Origin: an archaeon
Lineage (GTDB): Archaea > Nanobdellota > Nanobdellia > Woesearchaeales > JAHJEM01
Direction of reading: 5' to 3'
NCBI GenBank assembly: GCA_020057445.1
Contig: JAGVFV010000009.1
Location: forward strand, 1 to 9,478
DNA: 9,478 nt
Shown: piece by piece, positions 1-6,105 of the stretch
Numbering within the stretch: the first letter of the stretch is position 1
Layout: every line of letters starts with the position of its first letter
Made by a program: the position numbers and the translations under genes
The notes under the pieces: generated by a model
The model's database searches: none
Told to the model about the DNA's origin: nothing
Seen by the model: the letters and a program-made list of their open reading frames with translations, nothing else

Positions 1-1
1 A

Positions 2-412
2 GAGATCATCGAAAAAGTGGACTTCGGGACAAGCCTGGACGACGCCATCAACGAGGTCATCATCACAACACCCTCACCAGAACTTCGCAAGATGCTCTGG
101 CAAGTATTGAATTCCCTCAAGACAGGCGCGGACGTCTCGACCTCCCTCACCGTCGTCCTTGACCAGATCGTGCGCGAGCAGAAAATATACGTCAACGAAT
201 ACGGCAGGAAACTCAACCCGCTTGCCATGTTCTACATGATGATAGCGATCATCATACCCTCTCTCGGGATAGTCATGCTCATCGTCCTTGCGACATTCAT
301 GGGATTCAACCTGACCATGGGAATTCTTCTCGGCATCCTCCTCTTCCTCGCATTCATCCAATTCATGTTCCTCGCAATCATCAAATCATCACGACCAGCA
401 GTCGACATCTGA
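2..412 (+). CDS. Type II secretion system F-domain protein (FlaJ/TadC-like), C-terminal part
   Basis: Inner-membrane platform protein of an archaeal type IV pilus/archaellum-like machine; in this family it works with a VirB11/FlaI-type ATPase to assemble or export pilins. The frame is open from the window edge, so the N-terminus is missing; an internal GTG at 17 is not needed as a start. About 135 residues are visible. The soluble helical part includes SLDDAINEV and ELRKMLWQVLNSLKTGADVS, the usual end of an F domain. Two long hydrophobic segments follow (KLNPLAMFYMMIAIIIPSLG onward, and MGILLGILLFLAFIQFMFLA), then the short tail SRPAVDI. The layout and the LNPLAMFY...PSLG pattern fit archaeal FlaJ-like proteins. 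It is followed after 4 nt by a second F-domain gene, so the two are surely one operon. Confidence 0.85.
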   Translation, partial: EIIEKVDFGTSLDDAINEVIITTPSPELRKMLWQVLNSLKTGADVSTSLTVVLDQIVREQKIYVNEYGRKLNPLAMFYMMIAIIIPSLGIVMLIVLATFMGFNLTMGILLGILLFLAFIQFMFLAIIKSSRPAVDI

Positions 413-416
413 GACC

Positions 417-1493
417 ATGCTCTTCAAAAAAACAAAAAAAGAGGCATCGAAGGAACCAATAGCGAAAGCACCCATAGAAAAAGCCAAGAAGAAGCCAAAA
501 CGCGAAAAGCTATCCCACAGGAGGCTGCTTCGCAAATACCTCGACCTTGCAGGATTTGAGCACGTCCACGAAGACAGGCTGACAAAAAGGATATTTAACA
601 CCATCGTCTTCCTCTGCCTCCTCCTCACGCTCGTCACCATTGCAGCAGCAATCCTTCTCCGTCCAGGAATATTCGGACCAACACTCCTCATCATAGGCAT
701 ATGGACAGGAGTCTTCGCATTCCTCCTCATCTTCACCTTCTTCATCCTGTACTTCTTCCTCGACATGCGCATGTTCAACCGCAAACTCCAGATAGAAACA
801 GTGCTTCCTGACTTCCTGCAGCTCACCTCTGCCAACATCTCAGCAGGCATGCCGCTTGATAAGGCGCTGTTCTTCGCCGTCAGGCCTCAATTTGGCATCC
901 TCGCAAAGGAGATAGAAGAGGTCGCAAAAGCGACAGTCGCAGGAGAAGACCTCACCGTCGCCCTTGAGAAATTCGCAAGCAAATACGATTCCACCATGCT
1001 CACAAGAAGCGTCAACCTCATGGTCGAAGGAATCCAGGCAGGAGGGGAAATGGCAGAACTATTGAACAAGATCGCCATCAACATCCAGGAACTGCGCCTC
1101 ATGAAACGAGAGATGGCAGCAAACGTCACCACCTACGTCATCTTCATAGGATTCGCAACCATCGTCGGAGCGCCATTATTGTTCTCCCTCTCGACAACAC
1201 TTGCCCAGATCATCCAGAACGTGGTCGCAAGCCTCGACCTCGGCTCAGCCTCAAGCTCCATGGGAGTCTCGCTCACCTTCAACGCAAACGCAGTCAACAT
1301 CTCAGACTTCAAGCTCTTCTCCGTCCTTGCACTCTGCATCACCTCATTCTTCTCCGCAAGCATCATATCGATCATCCGCAAGGGAAACATCAGGGAAGGG
1401 ATCAAATACATACCCATATTCATCATCGTGACCATCAGCCTGTACTTCCTCGGAGTCTGGACCCTCGGGTCCTTGTTCAAGGGGATGTTCTAG
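417..1493 (+). CDS. Type II secretion system F-domain membrane protein (FlaJ/TadC-like)
   Basis: A second pilus platform protein, 358 residues. The N-terminus (1-40) is very rich in Lys/Glu and probably cytoplasmic. Two membrane segments follow at about 60-83 and 86-115. A soluble F domain lies at about 122-235, with ETVLPDFLQLTSANISAGMP, then a glycine-centred VEGIQAGGEMAELLNKI helix pair typical of the family. Further membrane segments are VTTYVIFIGFATIVGAPLLF, KLFSVLALCITSFFSASIIS and IFIIVTISLYFLGVWTLGSL. The ATG at 417 lies 4 nt after the upstream stop and no strong ribosome binding site is visible, so translation is probably coupled to the previous gene. Archaeal pilus operons commonly carry two F-domain proteins in tandem, and the secretion ATPase gene would be expected upstream of this window. 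The stop is TAG. Confidence 0.88.
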   Translation: MLFKKTKKEASKEPIAKAPIEKAKKKPKREKLSHRRLLRKYLDLAGFEHVHEDRLTKRIFNTIVFLCLLLTLVTIAAAILLRPGIFGPTLLIIGIWTGVFAFLLIFTFFILYFFLDMRMFNRKLQIETVLPDFLQLTSANISAGMPLDKALFFAVRPQFGILAKEIEEVAKATVAGEDLTVALEKFASKYDSTMLTRSVNLMVEGIQAGGEMAELLNKIAINIQELRLMKREMAANVTTYVIFIGFATIVGAPLLFSLSTTLAQIIQNVVASLDLGSASSSMGVSLTFNANAVNISDFKLFSVLALCITSFFSASIISIIRKGNIREGIKYIPIFIIVTISLYFLGVWTLGSLFKGMF

Positions 1494-1512
1494 AAAAGAC
1501 AAAAATAAGCAC

Positions 1513-1522
1513 ATTTAAATAT
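1513..1522 (+). promoter_or_regulatory. TATA box for hicBA
   Basis: The sequence atttaaatat has its centre about 26 nt before position 1544. That is the normal archaeal TATA-to-start-site distance and places the transcript start on the presumed first codon of hicB, so a leaderless mRNA is expected. This supports the 1544 start despite its ATA codon. Confidence 0.6.
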
Positions 1523-1543
1523 GCCCGTCTATTAAACAGCACC

Positions 1544-1804
1544 ATAAAGAAAAAATACCATGTCATCATCGAAAAAGACGAAGCAGGTTGGCTTGTTTCC
1601 GAAGTCATCGGACTTCCCGGATGCAATGTGAACAAAGTTCACATGCACATGCAAACCAAATGGTTTGCATTGTGCCACACACAAGCAAAAACAATGGACC
1701 AGCTTCTCGAAAGGACAAAAGAAGCCATAAGAGCATACCTCGAAACAGAGGAAACACCCTCTTTCTCAGATGAATTCATCGGTCTCCAGCAGATCGAGGT
1801 GTAA
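1544..1804 (+). pseudogene. hicB: HicB-family antitoxin, with no standard start codon and a 51-nt in-frame insert
   Basis: HicB antitoxins have a partial RNase H fold, neutralise the HicA mRNA interferase and repress their own operon. The frame reads KKYHVIIEKDEAGWLVSEVI, then GLPGC, then after an insert HTQAKTMDQLLERTKEAIRAYLE, a very typical HicB apart from the insert. Residues NVNKVHMHMQTKWFALC (1625-1675) split the conserved LPGC-HTQ junction. Without them the protein is about 69 residues, the usual length. No ATG, GTG or TTG is in frame between the end of the upstream gene and position 1628. The family-expected first codon is ATA at 1544, also where the TATA box would start the transcript, so an ATG-to-ATA change is the simplest reading. 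The stop is 4 nt before the likely hicA start. With damage in both genes I call the pair decaying. HicB identity is strong; whether product is made is open. Confidence 0.8.
1625..1675 (+). repeat. 51-nt double-hairpin palindromic insert within hicB
   Basis: Two perfect hairpins stand side by side. The first pairs atgtgaac with gttcacat around an aaa loop (1626-1644). The second pairs atgcaaacc with ggtttgcat around aaat (1649-1670). The insert is a multiple of three, has no stop codon in the hicB frame, and is bounded by TGC on both sides (1622-1624 and 1673-1675), as a short target duplication would be. Removing 51 nt restores the conserved HicB sequence LPGCHTQAKT exactly. It resembles in kind the in-frame palindromic elements of Rickettsia (RPE), but I do not recognise the sequence. 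No second copy is visible in the window. Confidence 0.75.
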
Positions 1805-1808
1805 ACCT

Positions 1809-2035
1809 TTGGCAAGACTGCCGACACTCACAGGAAAGTCGCAAAAATCGTGGAAAAATTTGGTTTTGTCTACAGTCATACTACCGGAAGCCATATGGTC
1901 TACACGCACAAGGACGGAAGAAGGACGACCATCCCCCACCATTCGGGTGAAGAGATCGGACCAGGTCTCCTCAACAAGATCATAAAGAAGGACTTAGGGA
2001 TAAGTCGAGAGGAATTCTTAAAACAGTGGAAATGA
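1809..2035 (+). pseudogene. hicA: HicA-family toxin (mRNA interferase), frameshifted
   Basis: HicA is a small double-stranded-RNA-binding-fold ribonuclease that cleaves mRNA. The N-terminus is read in one frame from a TTG at 1809 (LARLPTLTGK). The rest is read in another frame (VAKIVEKFGFVYSHTTGSHM, then VYTHKDGRRTTIPHHSGEEI and GPGLLNKIIKKDLGISREEF). The two halves join near 1835-1840 and need one nucleotide restored (or four, which would also supply the extra residue usual after LTGK). The catalytic His context GSHMVY and the IPHH and GPGLL motifs are intact. Without a frame change, a GTG at 1850 would give only a 61-residue protein lacking the first strand/helix region. A -1 ribosomal slip on AAG (1836-1838 to 1835-1837) is possible, but the slippery site is weak. 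Decay is more likely, in line with the damaged hicB next to it. A sequencing error is not excluded. Confidence 0.8.
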
Positions 2036-2205
2036 CAATCATCACACTCATCTCAAGCTAACGACCTTCCGTCTCTAACCCCTATTCACGAAACTTCCCG
2101 ACTGCTACGCTCTTTTCTCTCATGCATGCTTCCTGTTCCCACTCAAGAATACCGGCAGCCGTCCACGACAGACCCCTGCTCCCTGCCTTCTGTCAGCCGT
2201 ATTTT

Positions 2206-2236
2206 CCGAAACATATATAAATAGGCAATATAAAGG
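2206..2236 (+). promoter_or_regulatory. BRE and TATA promoter of the pilin gene
   Basis: CCGAAA (2206-2211, BRE-like) is followed directly by catatataaatag (2212-2224), a strong archaeal promoter. It predicts a start near 2243 and a leader of about 33 nt. A second TATA-like stretch, aatataaag, lies at 2228-2236. Nothing recognisable was found in the rest of the 2036-2205 gap, which has short open frames only. Confidence 0.65.
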
Positions 2237-2261
2237 ACGGCATAAGATAATATTCCGGTGT

Positions 2262-2268
2262 GAGGTGA
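2262..2268 (+). promoter_or_regulatory. Ribosome binding site of the pilin gene
   Basis: The sequence gaggtga lies 7 nt before the ATG at 2276 and matches the archaeal 16S rRNA 3' end. It fixes the start codon and shows that this gene, unlike several neighbours, has a leader. Confidence 0.75.
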
Positions 2269-2275
2269 AAACACT

Positions 2276-2809
2276 ATGGCAAAAAAAGGACAAGCCGCAA
2301 TGGAATTCTTGATGACCTACGGCTGGGCAATACTAGTAGTACTCGCAGCAATCGGAGCACTCGCATACTTCGGCGTGCTCTCACCAAAGAACCTACTCCC
2401 CTCATCGTGTACGGTAGGAGCGGGATTTGGATGCAGCAATGCAAAGGCAACTGCAGATACACTTACGTTATCGATGAGACAAAATCTTGGCGAAGATTTA
2501 GACTATTTCAACTTGACTGTTATAGGAGACGGAACAACTTGCACAGCAGGAACTGCCATAAGCAATTGGGCAGTGAGCAAATATGGTGTTGCAGGCAACC
2601 GGGCTTCAGCTGTCGGATTTAACTACACATTGAATACTGGCGCAACTGCGATTCCGTTAAGAACAGGAAAAGAATTAGCAAGATTTGATCTATCTGGTTG
2701 TCAATTTTCTGGTTCTGCATCCGTTGATTTCACCATAGAATACAGGAAATCAGGTGAAACAATCTGGCATAGCGCACAGGGAAAAGCAAACCTGAAAGTC
2801 GAAACTTAA
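2276..2809 (+). CDS. Class III signal peptide-containing (type IV pilin-like) secreted protein
   Basis: A 177-residue protein beginning MAKKGQAAMEFLMTYGWAIL, the archaeal class III prepilin signal. A short basic n-region is followed by cleavage after Gly5 (KKG/QA) by an archaeal prepilin peptidase, Glu10 at the canonical +5 position, and a hydrophobic helix to about residue 33 that forms the pilus core or membrane anchor. The remaining 140 residues are a beta-rich, Ser/Thr/Gly-rich extracellular domain with four cysteines (45, 53, 89, 142) that could form two disulfides. Two N-glycosylation sequons (NLT at 79, NYT at 116) are notable given the probable oligosaccharyltransferase-like gene at the end of the window. 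The F-domain genes upstream are plausible assembly partners. The promoter and ribosome binding site are its own. The exact role (pilus subunit or pilin-like surface protein) cannot be told from sequence. Confidence 0.88.
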   Translation: MAKKGQAAMEFLMTYGWAILVVLAAIGALAYFGVLSPKNLLPSSCTVGAGFGCSNAKATADTLTLSMRQNLGEDLDYFNLTVIGDGTTCTAGTAISNWAVSKYGVAGNRASAVGFNYTLNTGATAIPLRTGKELARFDLSGCQFSGSASVDFTIEYRKSGETIWHSAQGKANLKVET

Positions 2810-2813
2810 ATCC

Positions 2814-2848
2814 TTTATTTCTTTTTTTTCTTTTTTATTATCCTTTCT
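2814..2848 (+). terminator. Oligo-T terminator after the pilin gene
   Basis: A run of T tracts (tttatttcttttttttctttt onward) begins 5 nt after the pilin stop with no GC-rich stem, as expected for archaeal factor-independent termination. Confidence 0.65.
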
Positions 2849-2873
2849 CTTTTCTGGAAGAATCCTGGAATAG

Positions 2874-3023
2874 ACCTATCGCAGTCGTCACAAGCACAAG
2901 ACTGCCATAGATTGGGCAAAAGCAAATGGGCAGGAAAGACCGTGGATATTCTGTGTAGACTCGGAGAACATCTGTCATGCGTATAGATTCGAGGCGAGAC
3001 CTGTTCAGGAATATGAGACCTGA
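2874..3023 (+). pseudogene. Module copy 1a: PWIFC...ICHAY small-protein remnant
   Basis: A frame open from the stop at 2871 encodes KTAIDWAKANGQERPWIFCV, then DSENICHAYRFEARPVQEYE and a TGA. It aligns over about 34 codons, without gaps, to copy 2b at 4590-4700. Nucleotide identity is about 80 percent by my hand count, and many differences are in third codon positions (act/aca, ata/atc, gat/gac, aat/aac, ggg/ggt, ccg/cca). That pattern means the sequence evolved as coding DNA. No ATG, GTG or TTG precedes it: where copy 2b has ATG, this copy has AAG. It is therefore either the tail of a longer lost gene or a small gene that lost its start. The protein family is not recognised. Confidence 0.55.
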
Positions 3024-3067
3024 ACAAGACTTCCATGGTCTATGCAGATGCGACTGGTCAATTTTAA
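3017..3067 (+). pseudogene. Module copy 1b: partial copy (N-terminal half)
   Basis: Just after copy 1a, in another frame, the sequence reads NKTSMVYADATGQF and a stop. It aligns with NKTAIDWANANGQE of copy 2b (NKT-x4-A-x-A-x-GQ in common), and the match ends after GQ. At this length the match is suggestive only; its position directly after a clear copy supports it. Confidence 0.35.
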
Positions 3068-3157
3068 TCCCAGGTGTGAACCAAAGGCGCCATCAGTTCT
3101 TCCTATATCTGTTGTAAACGTTGAATTTTATCATAAAATCGCCATTTGTAATGGAAA

Positions 3158-3170
3158 TATTTATAAATAA
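3158..3170 (+). promoter_or_regulatory. TATA box of the first ATPase gene
   Basis: The sequence atatttataaata has its centre about 26 nt before the ATG at 3191 and there is no ribosome binding site, so a leaderless transcript is expected. Confidence 0.6.
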
Positions 3171-3190
3171 ACTTACATTTTCTATCGGTC

Positions 3191-4402
3191 ATGGAAAAAA
3201 GCGAGCTTCGACAGATCCTGCAAGAGCAGGAACAGAAGAAGGATGACGAGCACATCATCAGAAGAGAATGTGAAGATAATATCCGTGAAACTCCCTTCGT
3301 TCTCGTCATCTCCGGTCTTCGCCGCGTCGGGAAATCAACACTTCTCCGACAGATGAGAAAGAGGCGGGATGGGTATTTCATGAACTTCGATGATGACCGG
3401 CTCATTGGATTCACTGTCGCCGACTTCCAGCCTCTATTAGAACTCATGATAGAGCTTTTTGGCGACAAGGACACCTTTTACTTCGATGAGATCCAAAACA
3501 TCCCTGGTTGGGAGCGATTTGTAAGAAAGTTATATGACAACAACAAGAAAGTTTATGTCTCAGGATCCAACGCAAACCTATTAAGCAAAGAGCTTGGAAC
3601 CCACCTCACAGGCAGATACACCTCAATTTCCATCTATCCCTTCTCATTCAAGGAATACCTCCTATTCCAGGGCATTTCCGGCAACCCTGACACCACACAA
3701 GGGCGCGCAGACCTTAAACGAGCATTTCACAATTATATTCTTGACGGCGGACTCCCCGACTATCTCAAGACAGGAGATGTCGACTACCTCAAGACACTCT
3801 ACCAAAGCATCCTCTATAAGGATGTGCTTGCGAGACACCGGCTCACCAACGAAAAGACACTCAAGGAACTCGTCCAATATGTCGCAAGCAATGTGGGCAA
3901 AGAAATAAGCTACAACTCCTTGAGAAAAACACTTCATATAGGAAGTCCGACGACTGTCAAAGAATATCTTGGTTTTCTTGAAAATACGTATCTTCTCTTT
4001 CTCATTCCCCAGTATGCATCATCCTTCAAGAAACAGCTCTATGCGAATAAGAAAGCATATCTCATCGATACTGCACTTGCCACAACCATCGGATCAAGGC
4101 TGTCCAAGGATACAGGCCGACTCCTTGAAAACGTGATATTTCTAGCTCTGCAGCGGCAGGGAAAAGACATCGCCTATTATCGTGGAGACGGAGAATGCGA
4201 CTTTGTCGGAAACGGATACGCCATCCAATCCTGCCTTGAGCTGACAAAAGAAAACAAGACACGAGAGATCAACGGACTCCTCGCCGCGATGCGCACACTT
4301 CGCATCATGAAAGGTCACATCATCACCCTCGACCAGGAAGAAACAATAAAAGAAGGAAGACGAACAATCCATATCATGCCCGTCTGGAAATGGCCGTACT
4401 GA
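3191..4402 (+). CDS. AAA_14 / DUF4143 family ATPase (degenerate C-terminal nuclease-like motif)
   Basis: 403 residues with the two-part build of the family. The N-terminal AAA-type NTPase has a Walker A motif SGLRRVGKST (41-50, Lys48), a Walker B motif FYFDEIQ (Asp99/Glu100) and the sensor-like strand VYVSGSNA (121-128). A winged-helix linker follows, and then DUF4143, ending in a PD-(D/E)xK-like fold. In the last part the acidic pair is present (ECDF, Glu335/Asp337), but the E-x-K positions read IQSC (Gln346/Cys348). Nuclease activity is therefore unlikely, which is common in this family. Such genes are abundant and mobile in archaea and are often near toxin-antitoxin loci; their biochemical role is not settled. 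Upstream and downstream lie copies of an unknown small module. The ATG start is supported by the TATA spacing. Confidence 0.88.
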   Translation: MEKSELRQILQEQEQKKDDEHIIRRECEDNIRETPFVLVISGLRRVGKSTLLRQMRKRRDGYFMNFDDDRLIGFTVADFQPLLELMIELFGDKDTFYFDEIQNIPGWERFVRKLYDNNKKVYVSGSNANLLSKELGTHLTGRYTSISIYPFSFKEYLLFQGISGNPDTTQGRADLKRAFHNYILDGGLPDYLKTGDVDYLKTLYQSILYKDVLARHRLTNEKTLKELVQYVASNVGKEISYNSLRKTLHIGSPTTVKEYLGFLENTYLLFLIPQYASSFKKQLYANKKAYLIDTALATTIGSRLSKDTGRLLENVIFLALQRQGKDIAYYRGDGECDFVGNGYAIQSCLELTKENKTREINGLLAAMRTLRIMKGHIITLDQEETIKEGRRTIHIMPVWKWPY

Positions 4403-4409
4403 AAAAGGC

Positions 4410-4514
4410 ATGTCCCTGACTGCATTAGACTCCAGAACTGTAAAAGGACAAGAACAGGCATGGGTCTACTGCCTGGACAACACTGACCTCGTGCACACCT
4501 ACGAACTTGTCTAG
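4410..4514 (+). CDS. Module copy 2a: small ORF of unknown function
   Basis: A 34-residue frame reads MSLTALDSRTVKGQEQAWVY, then CLDNTDLVHTYELV and a TAG. It aligns end to end without gaps to copy 2b: MxxTAxD, GQEQxW, an aromatic residue then C-x-D, H-x-Y and a final hydrophobic patch are shared. The ATG lies 8 nt after the stop of the ATPase gene, so it could be translated from the same mRNA. The same frame continues past the single TAG, without another stop, into copy 2b, so the two may once have been one two-domain protein of about 96 residues. There is no signal peptide or membrane segment. The function is unknown. Confidence 0.45.
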   Translation: MSLTALDSRTVKGQEQAWVYCLDNTDLVHTYELV

Positions 4515-4589
4515 CAAGACGGCAATGCAGACCCTGGCTGGGAAAGCACAGAGCAAGGCAAGACAGAACAAATATGTCTTGAAAGAAAC

Positions 4590-4700
4590 ATGAACAAGAC
4601 AGCCATCGACTGGGCTAATGCCAACGGTCAGGAACAACCATGGATATTCTGTCCTGACAGCCAGAACATCTGTCATGCGTATGCATTCGAGGAGAGATAG
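4590..4700 (+). CDS. Module copy 2b: small ORF with PWIFC...ICHAY motif
   Basis: A 36-residue frame reads MNKTAIDWANANGQEQPWIF, then CPDSQNICHAYAFEER and a TAG. It is the best-preserved copy and the reference for the others. The aligned constants are TA-x-D, GQE, PW[IV]FC, DSxNICHAY and a final [AR]F. Two cysteines, one histidine and two aromatic residues in a short span could be a metal- or disulfide-stabilised fold (inference only). The ATG may be internal to a longer ancestral frame that includes copy 2a, because the 75 nt between the TAG at 4512 and this ATG are open in the same frame. It lies in the gap between the convergent ATPase genes. Confidence 0.45.
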   Translation: MNKTAIDWANANGQEQPWIFCPDSQNICHAYAFEER

Positions 4701-4732
4701 GTACTGGATCAGAGTTGAAGAATGACTCCTGC

Positions 4733-5995
4733 TTACTCTACATACTTTTTCTGTCGCAGAAGGAATTTCCAGGCAGGAACACGGGTAATTTCCCTACCAT
4801 CGATCTTCTCTGTGAATTCATTGTCCTTTGTGATGACCAATCCTTTTTTCAATCCATATAAATCCATAAACTTTTTCAGTCCAAGATATTCCTCCTTCTT
4901 CTCTCTTTGCTTCACTTCAATCGGCAAGATCGATTTCCCCTTCAAGACAATATCCACTTCGTCCTTTTGAGGGCTTCGCCAGAAATACTTGGCATGAACT
5001 GCCTGAACAATGAGATTCTCCACGAATTTGGATTCTTTTTGGGCATCCTCAGACAAATGGAGAGATAACGCGGGGATTGCAGGATAGAACTTCTTGAGGC
5101 GCTTCTCTGACACACTCTCATTTCTCGAATAATTGTACAGTTTGGAGATGACAAATGCGTTTTCAAGATAAGAGATATATTTCGCAAGACTCTGCCTGGA
5201 AATGCCAATTTCCCTAGACATCCCTTCAAGATCAACCAACTGCCCGGGATTTCCGATAAGAATGTTCACCACTGCCTGCAGATGTGACGGGTTTTCCACA
5301 GGGAATAATCGAGGGATATCTCTGTAGATGATTTTTTCAAGGACTAATTCTTTCATGTACTTGACCTGGATCTCTCCATCAGCAATGTCCACCAGCTCAG
5401 GAAAACCCCCTGTCTTAGAGTATTCCCTTAACCGCCTGATGATGTCTCCCTTGAATACATCGAGATTACCAATCTTCACCTCCTTGAATTCGAGAAATTC
5501 GGGAAACGTAAGAAGATCAACAGAAAATGTGAACACCCGTCCTGCAAGACTCTCTTTCGCATGGGAAGCCAAGTTCAATGATTCAGATCCTGACACATAG
5601 ATTTTCAATCGCGGATATGTGTCATAAATTCTCTTCACTTTCTCCTGCCAATTCTTGACCTTCTGTATCTCATCAAAAAAAACTACCTGATTTCCAATTT
5701 CTTCTTCAAATAGCAGAGAGTATTCCTCAAGGATTGCACTTATTTCAACATCCCAAAAATCATCAAAAGAAAAAAAAACAACATGCTTCCCTTGCACTAT
5801 GTACTCTGAAAGAATTTTTTTTAAAAGTGTTGTTTTTCCCACCCGTCGTAAACCCGTGAATGCAATTATCTGCCGCAAAGGCTGATATTTTTTTATCTCT
5901 TCCAACATATTCCTGTGCTTGAACGCAATATCTACGTGTCCCGTCTTCCACCAGGGATTTGAGATGACTAACTCATTCCGAATCCGTTCATTCAT
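4733..5995 (-). CDS. AAA_14 / DUF4143 family ATPase (intact PD-(D/E)xK-like motif)
   Basis: 420 residues with the same build as the ATPase at 3191-4402 but clearly divergent in sequence. The Walker A motif is TGLRRVGKTT (47-56, Lys54), Walker B is VVFFDEIQ (Asp108/Glu109), and the sensor-like strand is YVSGSES (133-139). The middle section has a winged-helix look (EIGISRQSLAKYISYLENAF). The C-terminal part has EVDIV (Glu346/Asp348), then IEVKQ (Glu360-x-Lys362), a complete PD-(D/E)xK-like set, unlike its neighbour. A nuclease or DNA-binding role is possible but unproven for the family. The gene runs toward the first ATPase, with the small-module copies 2a and 2b in between. The start ATG is preceded by a TATA box about 24 nt upstream (leaderless). 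It may be an independent acquisition, not a recent tandem duplicate. Confidence 0.88.
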   Translation of the reverse strand: MNERIRNELVISNPWWKTGHVDIAFKHRNMLEEIKKYQPLRQIIAFTGLRRVGKTTLLKKILSEYIVQGKHVVFFSFDDFWDVEISAILEEYSLLFEEEIGNQVVFFDEIQKVKNWQEKVKRIYDTYPRLKIYVSGSESLNLASHAKESLAGRVFTFSVDLLTFPEFLEFKEVKIGNLDVFKGDIIRRLREYSKTGGFPELVDIADGEIQVKYMKELVLEKIIYRDIPRLFPVENPSHLQAVVNILIGNPGQLVDLEGMSREIGISRQSLAKYISYLENAFVISKLYNYSRNESVSEKRLKKFYPAIPALSLHLSEDAQKESKFVENLIVQAVHAKYFWRSPQKDEVDIVLKGKSILPIEVKQREKKEEYLGLKKFMDLYGLKKGLVITKDNEFTEKIDGREITRVPAWKFLLRQKKYVE

Positions 5996-6013
5996 GTCAA
6001 CTCTGATTAACGC

Positions 6014-6023
6014 AAATTTAATA
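6014..6023 (-). promoter_or_regulatory. Proximal TATA-like box of the second ATPase gene
   Basis: On the minus strand, tattaaattt is centred about 24 nt before the ATG at 5995, the distance expected for a leaderless transcript. Confidence 0.45.
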
Positions 6024-6045
6024 ATAGGTCAAATAAGAATAACGT

Positions 6046-6057
6046 ATATTTAAATAT
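6046..6057. promoter_or_regulatory. Palindromic TATA element between the second ATPase gene and module copy 3
   Basis: atatttaaatat is a perfect 12-nt palindrome inside weaker arms (cgtat ... atacg, 6043-6065). It can act as a TATA box in either direction. Leftward it would give the ATPase a leader of about 30 nt. Rightward it would start a transcript near 6078, about 28 nt before the ATG of module copy 3. Confidence 0.4.
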
Positions 6058-6105
6058 TTCGATACGAGTATTCGAGTTTCTGCCTTAATTCTGCTTCAAA
6101 AAAAC

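Noticed and set aside
389..850. A 153-codon open frame on the minus strand opposite the second F-domain gene
   Set aside because: Its Met/Arg/Ser-rich composition is that of the antisense of a hydrophobic, C-rich coding strand, and the + strand gene has clear family features.
1770..1985. An open frame of about 71 codons starting at an ATG inside hicB
   Set aside because: Only its middle (LARLPTLTGK) is real HicA sequence; the rest is hicB and hicA read out of frame. It is better described as a frameshifted hicA.
3594..3908. A 104-codon + strand frame inside the first ATPase gene
   Set aside because: Low-complexity Ser/Thr-rich translation with no family features, fully inside a gene with strong motifs in another frame.
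4512..4514. TAG as a pyrrolysine codon
   Set aside because: TAG is an ordinary stop for the F-domain gene (1491) and other frames here, and nothing in the window points to pyl genes. Kept only as a low-weight possibility in the two-copy finding.
4425..4676. An 83-codon minus-strand frame between the ATPases
   Set aside because: It lies opposite module copies 2a and 2b, whose third-position differences show the + strand is the coding one.
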